Source: Pseudopyrenochaeta lycopersici
Lineage: Eukaryota; Ascomycota; Dothideomycetes; Pleosporales; Pseudopyrenochaetaceae
Reading direction: 5' to 3'
Assembly (NCBI GenBank): GCA_003313425.1
Contig: NHZP01000099.1
Span: 1-64,000, forward strand
Length of the DNA: 64,000 nt
Part shown: piece after piece, positions 1-9,735 of the stretch
Layout: every line of letters starts with the position of its first letter
Position numbering within the stretch: position 1 is the first letter of the stretch
Notes under the pieces: model-generated
The model's database searches: none
What the model was told of the DNA's origin: nothing
What the model saw: the letters and a program-made list of their open reading frames with translations, nothing else
Translations under genes and position numbers: made by a program

Positions 1-78
1 CCTAACCCTAACCCTAACCCTAACCCTAACCCTAACCCCTAACCCTAACCCTAACCCTAACCCTAACCCTAACCCTAA
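1..78. repeat. Telomeric repeat tract
   Basis: About thirteen CCCTAA units with one irregular unit (extra C near 36-39). The C-rich strand reads 5' to 3' from the left edge, as expected for a left chromosome end with TTAGGG-type telomeres. The last unit runs into TCATATATAGG, which is the centre of the inverted repeat that separates modules elsewhere. Two A residues at the joint could belong to either side. Confidence 0.97.
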
Positions 79-170
79 TCATATATAGGCTGCGCCACAC
101 TAGAAAAGTTGAGTTCTGGCCTGTGCGCGACCCGCACCGCCACCACGAAAATGGACATAGCCATTTTTCA
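79..170. repeat. Module 1 left end: half inverted repeat and GG-ACATAG-CC hairpin
   Basis: Begins inside the core (TCATATATA), then GGCTGCGCC, then the right arm CACTAGAAAAGTTG. The left arm is missing, replaced by telomere. A hairpin with stem AAAATGG/CCATTTT lies at 148-167, about 15 bases before the stop codon region of the rep copy. Confidence 0.9.
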
Positions 171-180
171 TTCTATCTAT

Positions 181-1360
181 CTACGCTAGATCGTCATCTA
201 CATACAGTAGATCCGCCAACTCAACCACAACACAAGGCGCATGCTTCAGATACGCCGCAATGTCAGGAACTTTCCGAGGGTCATTATCTGCATTGCACGT
301 TACAATGACTGGAAATCCCCAACTCAAATTCCGTGTTTTCGTATACCGATCGTGCGCATCAATACAAGCCTGCCCACCAAGTATTTCTCGCCAATACCGG
401 TACTTACCAGACCCAAAATTGCTGAAATCGATGTCGTTTAACACGAGATGCGACGCATCCTGGTCATAATTACCAAGGTTCCACTGATTGGACATGGCCA
501 TGGGCTTGGGCCCTGCACGCAAAGCCCATTCTGTCTTTCCTAGCCTCGATGGACCAACAAGAATGAGGGGGACAGGTCTACCCTTATATGACCCCCCAAT
601 GTAACTTTTCCGCCAATCCTCCATGGCGACCGGGACACGCCATTGCTTCAGGGGTTCCCCAGAGTCTACCCACCCTCGTCCAGGCGTGCCTTTCTTCTCG
701 TTAGCCAGATAGGACGAGTACGCGTTATAAAACTTGATAAATCCCATAGGATCCAGTTCCATCAACATCCGTTTCGCTTTAATGTAATCAGGTTCCACCA
801 GCACCTCAGCGAACTTGCGCTTCCGAGACTCAGAACTACTGAGTGACTCGATCCTCGTCCCAAAAAACACCGAATCATCATACTTAAAACAGTAATTCTG
901 TGTGTTTTCCAAAAAATCAGACTCCCCGCTGATACGGGCGAGGCACCGAGAACCGAATAGCCTCTGTATCCACTGTGCCATCAGACAGATAAATTCGAAA
1001 ATGTTGGTGTGCATCCACCCAATTCGTCCGACGCGTGAACCGAAACACTGCGTGATAATGAGGCTTCCCATCCTCATGGCGCTCTTGACAACCGTAAATC
1101 TCCGTACCAGGAGGCATCCGCTCCTGAAGAAGATTGTAAAATTCGGACGCGTCCTCCAGACGACTCTGTGACCACGTTACAAGAACAACGTTGACCCTCA
1201 ACGCGAAAGCTTCCCTTTCCCCACACCCATCCGGGAGGTCATCGACTACGCTCGACGCACTTCCTTGCGTACTACACGAAAACAAAGACGCAAAAGATGT
1301 CCGCCTGGACGACGGTCCCACCGTAGAAATATCGCACGTCTCTACTGTAGGCTCCGCCAT
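181..1360 (-). pseudogene. rep: Rep gene copy, frameshifted (module 1)
   Basis: Second copy of the Rep gene found intact at 50713-51891. It has one extra C in the run at 924-927 (four C here, three in the intact copy at 51456-51458). The shift falls after the HUH motif and before the YxxK tyrosine, so the reading frame from the ATG at 1360 gives only 147 residues: motif I and the HxH motif but no catalytic tyrosine and no helicase. The downstream part stays open in the other frame. I saw no other difference by eye. The break is in a homopolymer, so a sequencing error is possible. Otherwise this telomere-proximal copy is dead or expresses a truncated protein. Confidence 0.85.
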
Positions 1361-1399
1361 AATATCGCTCCACGATAGCGCGCTACATATCGGCCAGAG

Positions 1400-1820
1400 C
1401 GCGCATATAAATACTACCTACCTCAAGCTCCGCCAAGATACACTACTCCGTAGAAAGAGACATACTGCCCACTCCATGTGTTCCCGCCTCCACGTGACAA
1501 AAAGGCTAGCGCTTACAGGGGGCAGAGGCCCTAAACCCCAGGTGGTTTAACGCTTCGCTTCTCGTTCCACTCGAGGCCCTGCTTAGATGTAAAGCCGTCG
1601 TGGTCCCGAGCACAAGGCTCCTGACCACTTGACAACTTTCTAGTGAAAGGAATCATATATAGGCGGAACGCCACACTAGAAAGTTGTCGTGGCTGGGGAG
1701 TGACCTCCCCGCACACCAAGGAATGCCTGAACGGCATGTACCTCCAGAACCGCGCTAAACTGCGCACAGGGCAACTGACAACTTTTTTTTGCGCCACACC
1801 CTGGAGCACTTCGTGATTTT
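1400..1820. repeat. Module 1|2 junction
   Basis: TATA (rep) near 1404-1411, CTACTCCGTAG hairpin, no CCAAT palindrome, S1 AAACCCCAGGTGGTTT, left arm at 1633, loop stem GGCGGAACGCC, right arm ending 1686. The module 2 side is the type-B 3' region with a collapsed second repeat at 1777-1799. From 1820 to 2233 there is A/T-rich sequence in which I recognise nothing. Confidence 0.85.
1468..1520 (-). promoter_or_regulatory. Rep/capsid-class upstream element (copy 1)
   Basis: Block running from CCCACTCCATGTG through a CACGTG box to GGCTAGCGCTTACAGGG. It occurs upstream of both rep copies, the capsid-like gene and module 35, and replaces the CCAAT palindrome used by most other modules. CACGTG is a classic E-box/G-box type site. 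The binding factor is unknown. Confidence 0.6.
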
Positions 1821-2233
1821 TTTTTGGTTTTTTTTCCAAAATACTGCACGCAAATAGTAACTACTACCAACCACGCTTCCCTCTGTGCACGCACCCTAAC
1901 CTGAAGAACAATACTATACTACACACATCAGCTTCACTAACAATAAAATCTAAACCCTACGTACCGGCTATCTCCAGACATTCGCGCACGTCTACGAGGG
2001 GCGGAAGCATGACGAGTAGAGCGTTCTCATCGCAGTCTACCATACAACCACATACGTACGACAAACCATGTTCTACTAATAGTAAGCGACCCTAACTCTC
2101 ACACAAATGCATCGTTCTCCTACCAGCGAATAACAATACCGTGCGCTCCCTACCCCCACACGCTCCGCAGTGAATAGTGCACGCTAAAAAACAGCAGGAA
2201 AATGCTATACACTCTGTAGGAACAGGTGGATGG

Positions 2234-2506
2234 CTAACACGAGCTTGCCACCAGCCACAGCACTACAACGCCATAGAATACAAGAACAACACTTGTATAC
2301 GCACGTCGCCTCCGCCCAAAAGACGTGACAGGATAGCTGAGCACAAGCAGGATCCAGAGTAGTCCCCATACCTGATAGACCACCGCCAACCATGCTAAAA
2401 GCGCCCCGAGGCCACCTAACCGGGCGCTACAGCTCCACATAAGACCAACTTGGTCAAACACAGCAAGAAGAACGAACGCGCTGCTTACCACCACCACCGT
2501 GACCAC
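2234..2506 (-). CDS. Small hydrophobic protein, second reading frame of module 2
   Basis: Open frame of 90 codons beginning at a GTG, so its own start is doubtful. It is almost entirely hydrophobic, with about three membrane-length segments broken by a short basic loop (GRRRR), so a multi-pass membrane protein. It overlaps the upstream frame by 53 bases. A strong donor (GTAAGC at 2488-2483) lies in the overlap. Acceptors ending at 2449 (40-nt intron) or 2416 (73-nt intron) would both join the two frames, so this is probably the second exon of one membrane protein. I recognise no family. Confidence 0.45.
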   Translation of the reverse strand: MVTVVVVSSAFVLLAVFDQVGLMWSCSARLGGLGALLAWLAVVYQVWGLLWILLVLSYPVTSFGRRRRAYTSVVLVFYGVVVLWLVASSC

Positions 2507-2714
2507 GCTCCACGTGACTGCAAGCCGAACACGGGCAAGACCCTAACCTGTCGTCAGCGGACTCACACGCCGGGTACAAAGCTCCACTGTAACAAACCAG
2601 CCGCCTCCGTCGAAGCCTGCGATAGACACGGCCCGCTGTCCACAGCAGCCACACTAAAAGGCCTCCTTGGGCATAAGCAAGGGCTGCAACCCATAGCAAC
2701 ACCGCATCGTCCAT
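2454..2714 (-). CDS. Small membrane protein, first reading frame of module 2
   Basis: The first ATG in frame is at 2714. The frame has an N-terminal membrane segment of about 22 hydrophobic residues followed by a very basic stretch (RRLRRRRL), then a Cys-rich, Gly-rich tail. Such an order suggests a single-pass anchor with a cytoplasmic basic side. The TATA box is at 2928-2938, leaving a leader of about 190 nt. The tail overlaps the donor described for the next frame, so the natural C-terminus is likely the hydrophobic second exon. This is the only clearly membrane-directed module in the window. Confidence 0.45.
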   Translation of the reverse strand: MDDAVLLWVAALAYAQGGLLVWLLWTAGRVYRRLRRRRLVCYSGALYPACESADDRLGSCPCSACSHVERGHGGGGKQRVRSSCCV

Positions 2715-2920
2715 ACCGTACTTAACCAAGTACCTAGAGCGTCACCAACGCACGTCGAAATCCGACAATACTTCGCCCAACGGCTCCTTCGTAACTGGCA
2801 CACTGCCAGCTAAGTAGTGGAACACTCCACAACAACAGGCCCACTAGCCAGGCTGATCCTCAGCAGGGTACCAACCTGTTCTAATGAACATCACACTCCG
2901 TGAGCGGGGGGAGGGCCTTC

Positions 2921-3380
2921 CCCCCCTTATATATATACCTATCCAGCCCTTGCGCGACGCCAAGACCACCTAGTCCCTAGATGGCAGAGTCCTGCACACT
3001 CCCTGCTGTCCATATTCATAGACCAATTAGATCAAAGATCAAAGAAATCAGGCTCAGCAACGTCATCTGACAACATATCCATGTCATGCTGCGCTTACTA
3101 AGTGCATTGCCCCTAAACTACGAGTAGTTTAACGTTCCACTGCCCACTCCGTAGGCGGCCAAAGCTTACAGGTAAAGCCGTCGTGGTCCCGAGCGCAAGG
3201 CTCTCGACCACTTGACAACTTTCTAGTGAAAGGAATCATATATAGCACTCGAAAGTTGAGAGAATGGGCCCGTGCGCGCAAAAATAGCGCCACAGCATCC
3301 CAACGTGACTCTCCCGAGCCACAGCATCCTGACTCAGCCTGTCTTCCAGCCACACAGGAATTGGACTTAGCAATTTTTTT
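2921..3380. repeat. Module 2|3 junction
   Basis: TATA 2928-2938, CTAGTCCCTAG, palindrome with CCAAT, S1 AAACTACGAGTAGTTT, an unusual S3 with GCCTAC/GTGGGC stem, left arm 3216, short right arm (CTCGAAAGTTG) ending 3258. The GG-ACTTAG hairpin of module 3 is at about 3356-3376. From 3380 to 3654 nothing is recognised. Confidence 0.85.
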
Positions 3381-3654
3381 TTAACACAAAACTGACGTTT
3401 AGCGTACAAATACTCCAACAATGCCACACATGCCTCATACGACCAATGTCATCAATAAACGCTAACGCCCTCATGTTAGCCAACATGCGCAAAACACTTG
3501 CCAAAAACGTACCTTAGTTAGGGAAACACCAATATCCCCATAAAATACTCCATACCACACAACTCCGTGTACCCAACATAAAAGCCGTACACCTTGAAGT
3601 GATGTAACAACAAGGTCACCATATCGCCACAACACAAAGTTCTTGACCAGACTT

Positions 3655-4287
3655 CTAACCGGTCCGTAGGCAAACGGGAACGCAATACTCCATAATCGGC
3701 TCAAAATCCGGACGTACAACATACGGCCTAAGGGCAGCTGGGTCTGAGATCGTTCCATCCAAAAGTTCGGCATACCCGAACAGCGTTAACTGACGACAAA
3801 CAGCAAACGACTCCGTATCGAGCTCCAAGCCGGTTCTGTCAAACCCAATGCCGAAACATCCCAACGACACCTGGTCCTCACAAGCGTCGCTCCACTGGCA
3901 AAGTATCGACACCGCAAATACGCACATATTGCGACTTTGTGCTGCCTTGACAACAACGGCCGCCTTCCAGACACGCGGCGCAAAGGTAAACCTACGCGAA
4001 CAAGACCCTACCCGGATCTGCGCAGGAAAGACGACGAGTACATCAAACACGTCGAATAAATCGCCATCCGCGGCCTCGCTTCGACTAGACAAAACAGGCC
4101 TTGCTATCCACGCATCGGCACTACGTTGACCACTCATCGTGGGGTTCATCAAGTAGCGATGAAAGGCTTTGCTGAAGTCCTCCACACTTAACATCTTCCC
4201 TCCGGGAACAAGCGTATAGCGTATTACCGCAGACCGAAGTCGAACTTCGCACCGCCTCCGCGCAGAATACTCCTTTCCAGTTGGCAT
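3655..4287 (-). CDS. Unrecognised protein, possible degenerate Rep-endonuclease fold (module 3)
   Basis: 210 aa from the ATG at 4287, about 90 bases from the TATA box at 4377-4384; the open frame extends three codons further to a GTG. There is no WWxTKESG motif and no visible intron. The order of short segments is reminiscent of a CRESS Rep N-terminus: a hydrophobic strand (VIRYTL), a strand where an HUH motif would be but without histidines (VFDVLVVF), then FGYAEL near residue 180 where a YxxK motif could sit. Module 6 shows a similar order. This resemblance is weak and made by eye, so the function is unknown. Confidence 0.6.
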   Translation of the reverse strand: MPTGKEYSARRRCEVRLRSAVIRYTLVPGGKMLSVEDFSKAFHRYLMNPTMSGQRSADAWIARPVLSSRSEAADGDLFDVFDVLVVFPAQIRVGSCSRRFTFAPRVWKAAVVVKAAQSRNMCVFAVSILCQWSDACEDQVSLGCFGIGFDRTGLELDTESFAVCRQLTLFGYAELLDGTISDPAALRPYVVRPDFEPIMEYCVPVCLRTG

Positions 4288-4374
4288 CGCAACCACGCTG
4301 ATAACAAGGAAAAAAATAAGAAGGGTTAAATAGCATTAAAAGGCAGTCACTGCACCCCGACACTACGGGGACCC

Positions 4375-4980
4375 CATTTATATACACCCTTCTGAGGAAT
4401 TAACCGACGCAGCCAAACCCGACTGCGTCAACGTACGCAATTCGTGCTTCACACCAACCTATCCAGGATGAGAAAACCAATCTCCGAAACGCCGCACTAC
4501 ATACGACATATCCAATCACCGTCCAGTGATAACCAATGCCAAGCAGGACTATTCCATAGTCGGCCATATCCTGCCCACTCCCCGTGTCTATGAACATAGA
4601 CCAATTAGATCAAAGATCTTGTGAGGCACAGCAATAGTCATCTGACCCGCACCGTCCGTGCTCTGCTCTGCTTACTAAGTGCAGCGCCCCTAGCCTACAA
4701 GTAGTCTACCGCTTCGCTACTCGTTCCACTCGCCGGCCCTGCTTACATGTAAAGTGACAAGGGTAAGGAGCGCAAGGCTCCTGACCACTTGACAACTTTC
4801 TAGTGAAAGGAATCATATATAGGCTGCGCCACACTAGAAAAGTTGTCAGGGAGGCCCGTGCCCCCCCATGTGCCACATCTCCATGTGACTCTGCATGGCC
4901 CTCCAGCCACAGGGAAATTGGACTTAGCCAAAATTTCTTGAGAGATTTGATGTTCCATCCCAAGGGCGCCCACACCCTTA
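4375..4980. repeat. Module 3|4 junction
   Basis: TATA 4377-4384. A second CCAAT and a CTATTCCATAG hairpin occur before the TCTATG..CATAGA palindrome. S1 AGCCTACAAGTAGTCT, S2 CGCTTCGCT, S4 GGAGC/GCTCC, left arm 4793, long right arm with GGCTGCGCC ending 4845, AAGGG/CCCTT hairpin 4962-4979. Confidence 0.87.
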
Positions 4981-5234
4981 ACAATGAAGCTCCGCACCAC
5001 GATTTCTTCGTTTCCAGAAGAGCCCTACCATTACTAAATCAGTCCTATTTTCTAATACGAAAAAAAAGTAAAATACAATAAACATACCTATTCTCCTACA
5101 CAAATAGGCTATACTATACCATAGAGCTTTATGATACTAACGTATTATAAAAAGCACAAAGTCAGCATGTACTCTGTCTCAAAGACTATAGCATTACCAA
5201 TGCCATTCCATAAGGCAAACAAACTACATCGTGG

Positions 5235-6021
5235 TTACGACCATCCACGACAGGAGAGCCAGTCCTCTCCTGACGGTTGTACTATTCCTACTGCATCGCT
5301 GAGTCCACCAAACCAACATGTCCTTGACGACCGCCATAAACGGTAGAATCGGTCTAGACGAACAAACCTTGGTGATGTATGGGATAAAAACCCACAAGGC
5401 TCACACCTACTTTTAACAGTACACGCGCAGTCGACCCGCGTACTATACCACCCTTCCTCTAAAACGTAGAACAATCTACGTACCGTAACAGAAGAAGCAT
5501 CCGCAGCTTGCCCACTAGGCAATGCAAGAAGAGGGATAACGCGCTCCACCAGCACATCCAGTGCCTCTAACGAGAGCTGCGCAAACGCAACATAGCTCCA
5601 CACCACGCCCCTAACCAACGTATCCACCTTGAAGACCAGGAGAGACTGCCGGGTGGTACCCTGTGCACAGAGTTCTTTATAGTCCTCCAGACAAAACCGG
5701 TGCTTCTGAGAAATACACTGTCGAGGGAGCTGCCCGCTCTCCTTGGTCAACCACGCGGATTGTCTCCCCGACACATCGAGATAGAGAGTAAGAGAAACGC
5801 AGTGTCCCACCAGCTCTGTGACGATATCAGTTGGGAGGGGATACCCAACCTGAGAAAAGAAGTACATACTTACGTTGAACGTGCCTCCGCACCCATTGAA
5901 GATTGTTGGCTGTCCCAGGAAAGGGCTCCCCCTTCTCGCCAGGCAAGAGCGTATCTACTGCTAACAAGCGACTATCATCCATAGCCTCTATGGGAGCACC
6001 CTGTCCCTGTAGCGACTCCAT
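5235..6021 (-). CDS. WWxTKESG-family accessory protein, two exons (module 4)
   Basis: Family description is given here. Exon 1 is 6021-5874 (ATG after GCG, the usual start context). The 58-nt intron 5873-5816 has donor GTAAGT, branch CTGAT and acceptor CACAG, and falls after the first base of a codon, as in the other spliced members. The product is 242 aa. Exon 1 ends in a PFPGT...VRRHV segment. Exon 2 has the TKESG motif (here SAWLTKESG), a strand-like LLVFKVD...FAQLS stretch, CxCTx5CxPC (possible zinc site), WFGGLSDAVG and DWLSC. No signal peptide or membrane segment is seen. I do not recognise the family; its wide diversification among same-size modules suggests an adaptive role toward host or virus. 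Confidence 0.78.
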
Positions 6022-6074
6022 CGCAAAGCAAAAAGAATGAAAAAAAGACACTCCGTACAAACAGCTCCCCTGTT

Positions 6075-6540
6075 ATTATTATATACCTCTGTCTCTTGCA
6101 CCCTGCAAAGACCAACTACTACATAGTAAGCAGCGGAGTGCCCATTCCATGTTGTCTACATTCATAGACCAATCAAATGACTGATTGAAAAAAAGAGTGG
6201 CAAAGAAGAGTCAGATGACCCGCACCGTCCGTGCTCTGCTCTGCTTACTAAGTGCATTGCCTCTAAACTAATTCTAGTTTAACACTCCGTTGCGATCTCC
6301 AATCGCAGGCAAAGCTTACGTGTAAAGTGGCAAGGGTAAGGAGCGCAAGGCTCCTGACCACTTGACAACTTTCTAGTGAAAGGAATCATATATAGGCTGC
6401 GCCACACTAGAAAAGTTGAGTCGTGGCTGAAAAATTTTTCAGCACCCCGGTAAAACGTGACCTCCAGCCACAGCAAAAATGGACTTACGCATTTTTCGAG
6501 AGGTTTGATGTTCCATCTGAAGGGCTCCCACCCTTACTGA
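6075..6540. repeat. Module 4|5 junction
   Basis: TATA 6078-6086, CTACTACATAG hairpin, S1 AAACTAATTCTAGTTT, S2 CACTCCGTTG, S3 stem GCGAT/ATCGC, S4 GGAGC/GCTCC, left arm 6366, GGCTGCGCC, right arm ending 6418. The module 5 hairpin has stem AAAATG/CATTTT with loop GACTTACG. AAGGG/CCCTT 6520-6535. Confidence 0.87.
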
Positions 6541-6806
6541 CCGAGCTCCGCACTACAATTTCTTCATTGTTCTTACTACTATGCAGAATCTGTACAACAT
6601 AATTAATTTGTGTTACAATATATACGGATTTTTTTTTTTTTTTAAAAAAAGAAACAGGAAATAAAATACCTATACCATGAGACAGGTACTTACCATTCCA
6701 AGCTATACAACTTCGTATACATCGACTCAACACCTATATCTATAGGTATAAAGGACCACCCCTCTTTAATTACAATAGAGTACTGCCACTCCATGAGCCA
6801 CATAAA

Positions 6807-7600
6807 CTACATCCTACTTGGACAAGTCAGCCAGTCAACACCATGCGGCTGTACTACTCCAACTGCATTGGTAACACCGCTCCACCAGTTACACCCTGTA
6901 CATAAGAATAGATTATCAAATCTACTGATCCAAAGGAACCTCCGCGAAGTATGGCTTACAAACCCACAAGGCTCACACCTTCTCTGCAGCGTACAGGCGC
7001 AGTCCACGCACGTACTGTACCACCCATGGTTCAACATAATGAACAATCTGTTCTCAAATAGGGCATTTGCCAACTGCCCCTCCGGCAATGCAAGAAGAGG
7101 GATAACGCGCTCCACCAGCACATCCAGTGCCACTACTGAGAGCTGAGCAAAAACAACGAAACTCCATACACGCCCATGGGCCGGTGCATCCACCTTAAGA
7201 ACCAGGAGCGACTGCTGTGCGGCTCCCGAAACACAACCTTCCTTGTGACCTTCTAGACACTCCATGTGGTGTTGTTCCACACACTCGGCAGGAAAGCGTC
7301 CACTCTCTTTGGTAATCCACCAAGATCGCCTACGCGAAAGACCTACGTAGACAGTAAGGGACATCCCATACTCCACAAACTCTGTGATGATGTTAGTCGG
7401 GGCCCTCCCCCAACTTCTTCCGTGTCTAGGGAAAAGGCAAGACACTGACTGGGCACGTGATCTCTCACGCCTTCAAACTCCATGGGCGTCTCTACAGACA
7501 ATGTACAGGAACTTCCTTCCTGTATCCTATCTATTGCAGATAGAAAGGTGGATGTGCTAGTGGTCCCCACATCAGCACCCTGCCCGACACGCGACTCCAT
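6807..7600 (-). CDS. WWxTKESG-family accessory protein, two exons (module 5)
   Basis: Exon 1 7600-7450, intron 7449-7382 (68 nt, donor GTCAGTG, branch CTAAC, acceptor CACAG), exon 2 7381-6807, 241 aa. Exon 1 is of the second subtype (EEGSS-like region, then VRDHVPS). Exon 2 keeps SWWITKESGRFP, the FAQLS strand, CACTx5CEPC and DWLTC. The third motif reads WWSGVTNAVG, with Asn in place of the usual Asp. The closest relatives by eye are modules 4 and 27. Confidence 0.78.
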
Positions 7601-7674
7601 CGCAATATAGCAGTAGAACAAAAGAAAACACTACATAATGTAGGACACATCCGTGAAAACAGATCCTCTGTTGT

Positions 7675-8140
7675 TCTTATATAGACATGTCCATGCTATC
7701 TCTGCCAAGACACACTAGTCCCTAGCAGGCAGAGGGCAGCCCATTCCATGACTCTATATTCATAGTCCAATCAGAAGCCTGATTAAATAAAATGTGGGTA
7801 ACCTGAGATCAGATGACCCGCACAGTCCGTGCTTCGTGTTACTTACCAGGGCTCTTGCCTCTAGCCTCTAAAGAGCCTAACCCTTCGGTACTCCCTCCAG
7901 TCGCGGGCAAAGCTTAGAGTAAAGCCGTCGTGGTCCCGAGCGCAAGGCTCTCGACCACTTGACAACTTTCTAGTGAAAGGAATCATATATACACAAGAAA
8001 GTTGAGGGCAGGGTCTGTGCGCTCTCCGCGCCACACCCCCCAACGTGGCTCGCCGTGCCCTCCAGCCACAACAAAAATGGACTTACGCATTTTTTCTTCA
8101 GATTTGATGTTCCATCTACAAGGGCTCCCACCCTCGAGCA
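7675..8140. repeat. Module 5|6 junction
   Basis: TATA 7676-7685, S1 AGCCTCTAAAGAGCCT, S2 CCCTTCGGT, S4 GAGC/GCTC, left arm 7963, short right arm (ACAAGAAAGTTG) ending 8004. The AAGGG hairpin at 8120-8135 is imperfect. The stretch 8140-8503 is an A/T-rich tail with nothing recognised. Confidence 0.86.
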
Positions 8141-8503
8141 CTTAGTCAATTTTCTGCTCCGCTTACCATCAATCCTGCCCACACTGCTCCCACAGGCATA
8201 TATGCCCGGGAAAAAAATTGTGCGCACACAACACACACATCCTAGTCAATTCAAGTCAACACTACTCCTCATAGCAATGGAATAGACACTGACCAATACT
8301 ACAGAGGACGCATCCTGCCTGCCGTGTCCCACTATTGAGACCCTATGCATCCAATGAACATGCTCTGAACACAACGCAAAATTAACAGAGCACAACCTCA
8401 TAGCGTACGAAATCTATACCACATGGTATAACAAAGACAACTGACATATACCTTAAGCACAGTACCTATACCCAAACGCCTTCATTATGCGCAAATAAGA
8501 CTA

Positions 8504-9067
8504 TTACCGTAACTCCTCCTCCTCCGCGTCCAATAAAAGAGGAGTGCCACACCGCCAGAACTCCAATGGCGCCGAAAACATAGACAACTCTTGGTCAAAC
8601 GCGTAACCAAAGGGCGCACCTCCTGTAGTACCCCAACGCTCTGCATTGGCATCACCGTACCCTCCAGAACACGCCTTCACGCAAGGCCTCCGTCCCCAAA
8701 GCGTAACATGTTTTCCCAGATCAAGCGCTTCGCGACTACTGCATCCACCAAAATCAATGAACACGTCTACCCAGACGAATTGGCAGTAGGGCGCACGGCA
8801 TGCTGGCCCCCGGATACCACCATACAACACACTGCACACAGGATCACCAACAGGCGAGGCATCCGCGTCAAGTGCACCAGCACCAAGGCAAGCTGCATGC
8901 CAACGTGTCCCTACCGGCAAAGACTTGCGAAGAATCGAAGATACCTCCGCTCCGCTCGGGGAAAACACCTGTTTAAACCGCAGCTTCACAAAGCGAACCC
9001 CTCCTGGGCATCCCGTAACCGGAACTCCTGAATGTATGCGCCAACGATCCCACCGAGGCACAATCAT
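8504..9067 (-). CDS. Unrecognised protein, possible degenerate Rep-endonuclease fold (module 6)
   Basis: 187 aa from the ATG at 9067; TATA box near 9227-9235. It ends in an acidic tail (DAEEEELR) and has no WWxTKESG motif. Segment order can be laid against the Rep at 50713-51891: a strand (VKLRFKQ), an LPVGTRW stretch where Rep has MPPGTEI, a strand WVDVFIDF where Rep has HYHAVFRF, and GYAFDQ where Rep has YCFKYDD. If this holds, both metal-binding histidines and the lysine after the tyrosine are gone. It may be a paralogue of module 3. The alignment is by eye only. Confidence 0.6.
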   Translation of the reverse strand: MIVPRWDRWRIHSGVPVTGCPGGVRFVKLRFKQVFSPSGAEVSSILRKSLPVGTRWHAACLGAGALDADASPVGDPVCSVLYGGIRGPACRAPYCQFVWVDVFIDFGGCSSREALDLGKHVTLWGRRPCVKACSGGYGDANAERWGTTGGAPFGYAFDQELSMFSAPLEFWRCGTPLLLDAEEEELR

Positions 9068-9224
9068 AACACAACGCTACGCATAGAGTCAGCCAAAGTT
9101 ACTACCAGTACACAGATCCTCTGCACGCATACCACGCGAGATCTATACAATGCAGTCGCAATGTAAAAAGAGACGAAACTACACATAATAGAGAACACTC
9201 CGTGAGCGGGGAGAGAGCCTTCCC

Positions 9225-9735
9225 CCTCTTATATCTCTCGATATCTGTCTTGCGCTACGCCAAGAGAACCTAATCCCTAGTTAGCAGAGCGCTGCTCACT
9301 CCCTGTGTCTATCGCCATAGCCCAATCAGAAAGCTGATTGAGAGGGTGGTGGGGCCAGGTGTGTCTCCCACGTGCAAACCAAGGTCAAGTGACCCGCACA
9401 GTCCGTGCTCTGCTTTGCTTACAGGGTGCAGCGGCCCTACACTCTAAAGAGTTTAACGCTCCGCTACTCGTTCCACTCGTCGGCCCTGCTTAGATGTAAA
9501 GTGTCGAGGGTCTCCAGCGCAAGGCTGGTGACCACTTGACAACTTTCTAGTGAAAGGAATCATATATAGCACTCGAAAGTTGAGAGAATGGGCCCGTGCC
9601 CATCACAACCCATGTCTGCGCTCCCCGCGCCACAGCTAACGTGACCCTGCGTGACTGTCAGCCACAAGGAAAATGAACTTAGCCATTTTTTTCTGGATGT
9701 TGGTGTTCCATCCCAGGGCGTCCACACCCTTACTA
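9225..9735. repeat. Module 6|7 junction
   Basis: TATA 9227-9235, CTAATCCCTAG hairpin, S1 ACTCTAAAGAGT, S2 CGCTCCGCT, S4 CCAGC/GCTGG, left arm 9540, short right arm (CTCGAAAGTTG) ending 9582. Module 7 has AAAATGAACTTAGCCATTTT with a loop change. CAGGG/CCCTT 9714-9730. A tail of about 300 nt to 10038 holds nothing recognised. Confidence 0.86.

Noticed and set aside
123..469. Plus-strand open frames opposite the Rep and family genes
   Set aside because: They are antisense shadows: they lack promoters and motifs, and recur only where the minus-strand gene is copied.
4706..4984. Recurrent open frames containing MIPFTRKLSSG across every junction
   Set aside because: They are translations of the conserved boundary repeat and S4 region. 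They start at varied codons, have no promoter of their own, and change frame with the stem alleles. Nucleotide structure, not protein, is conserved.
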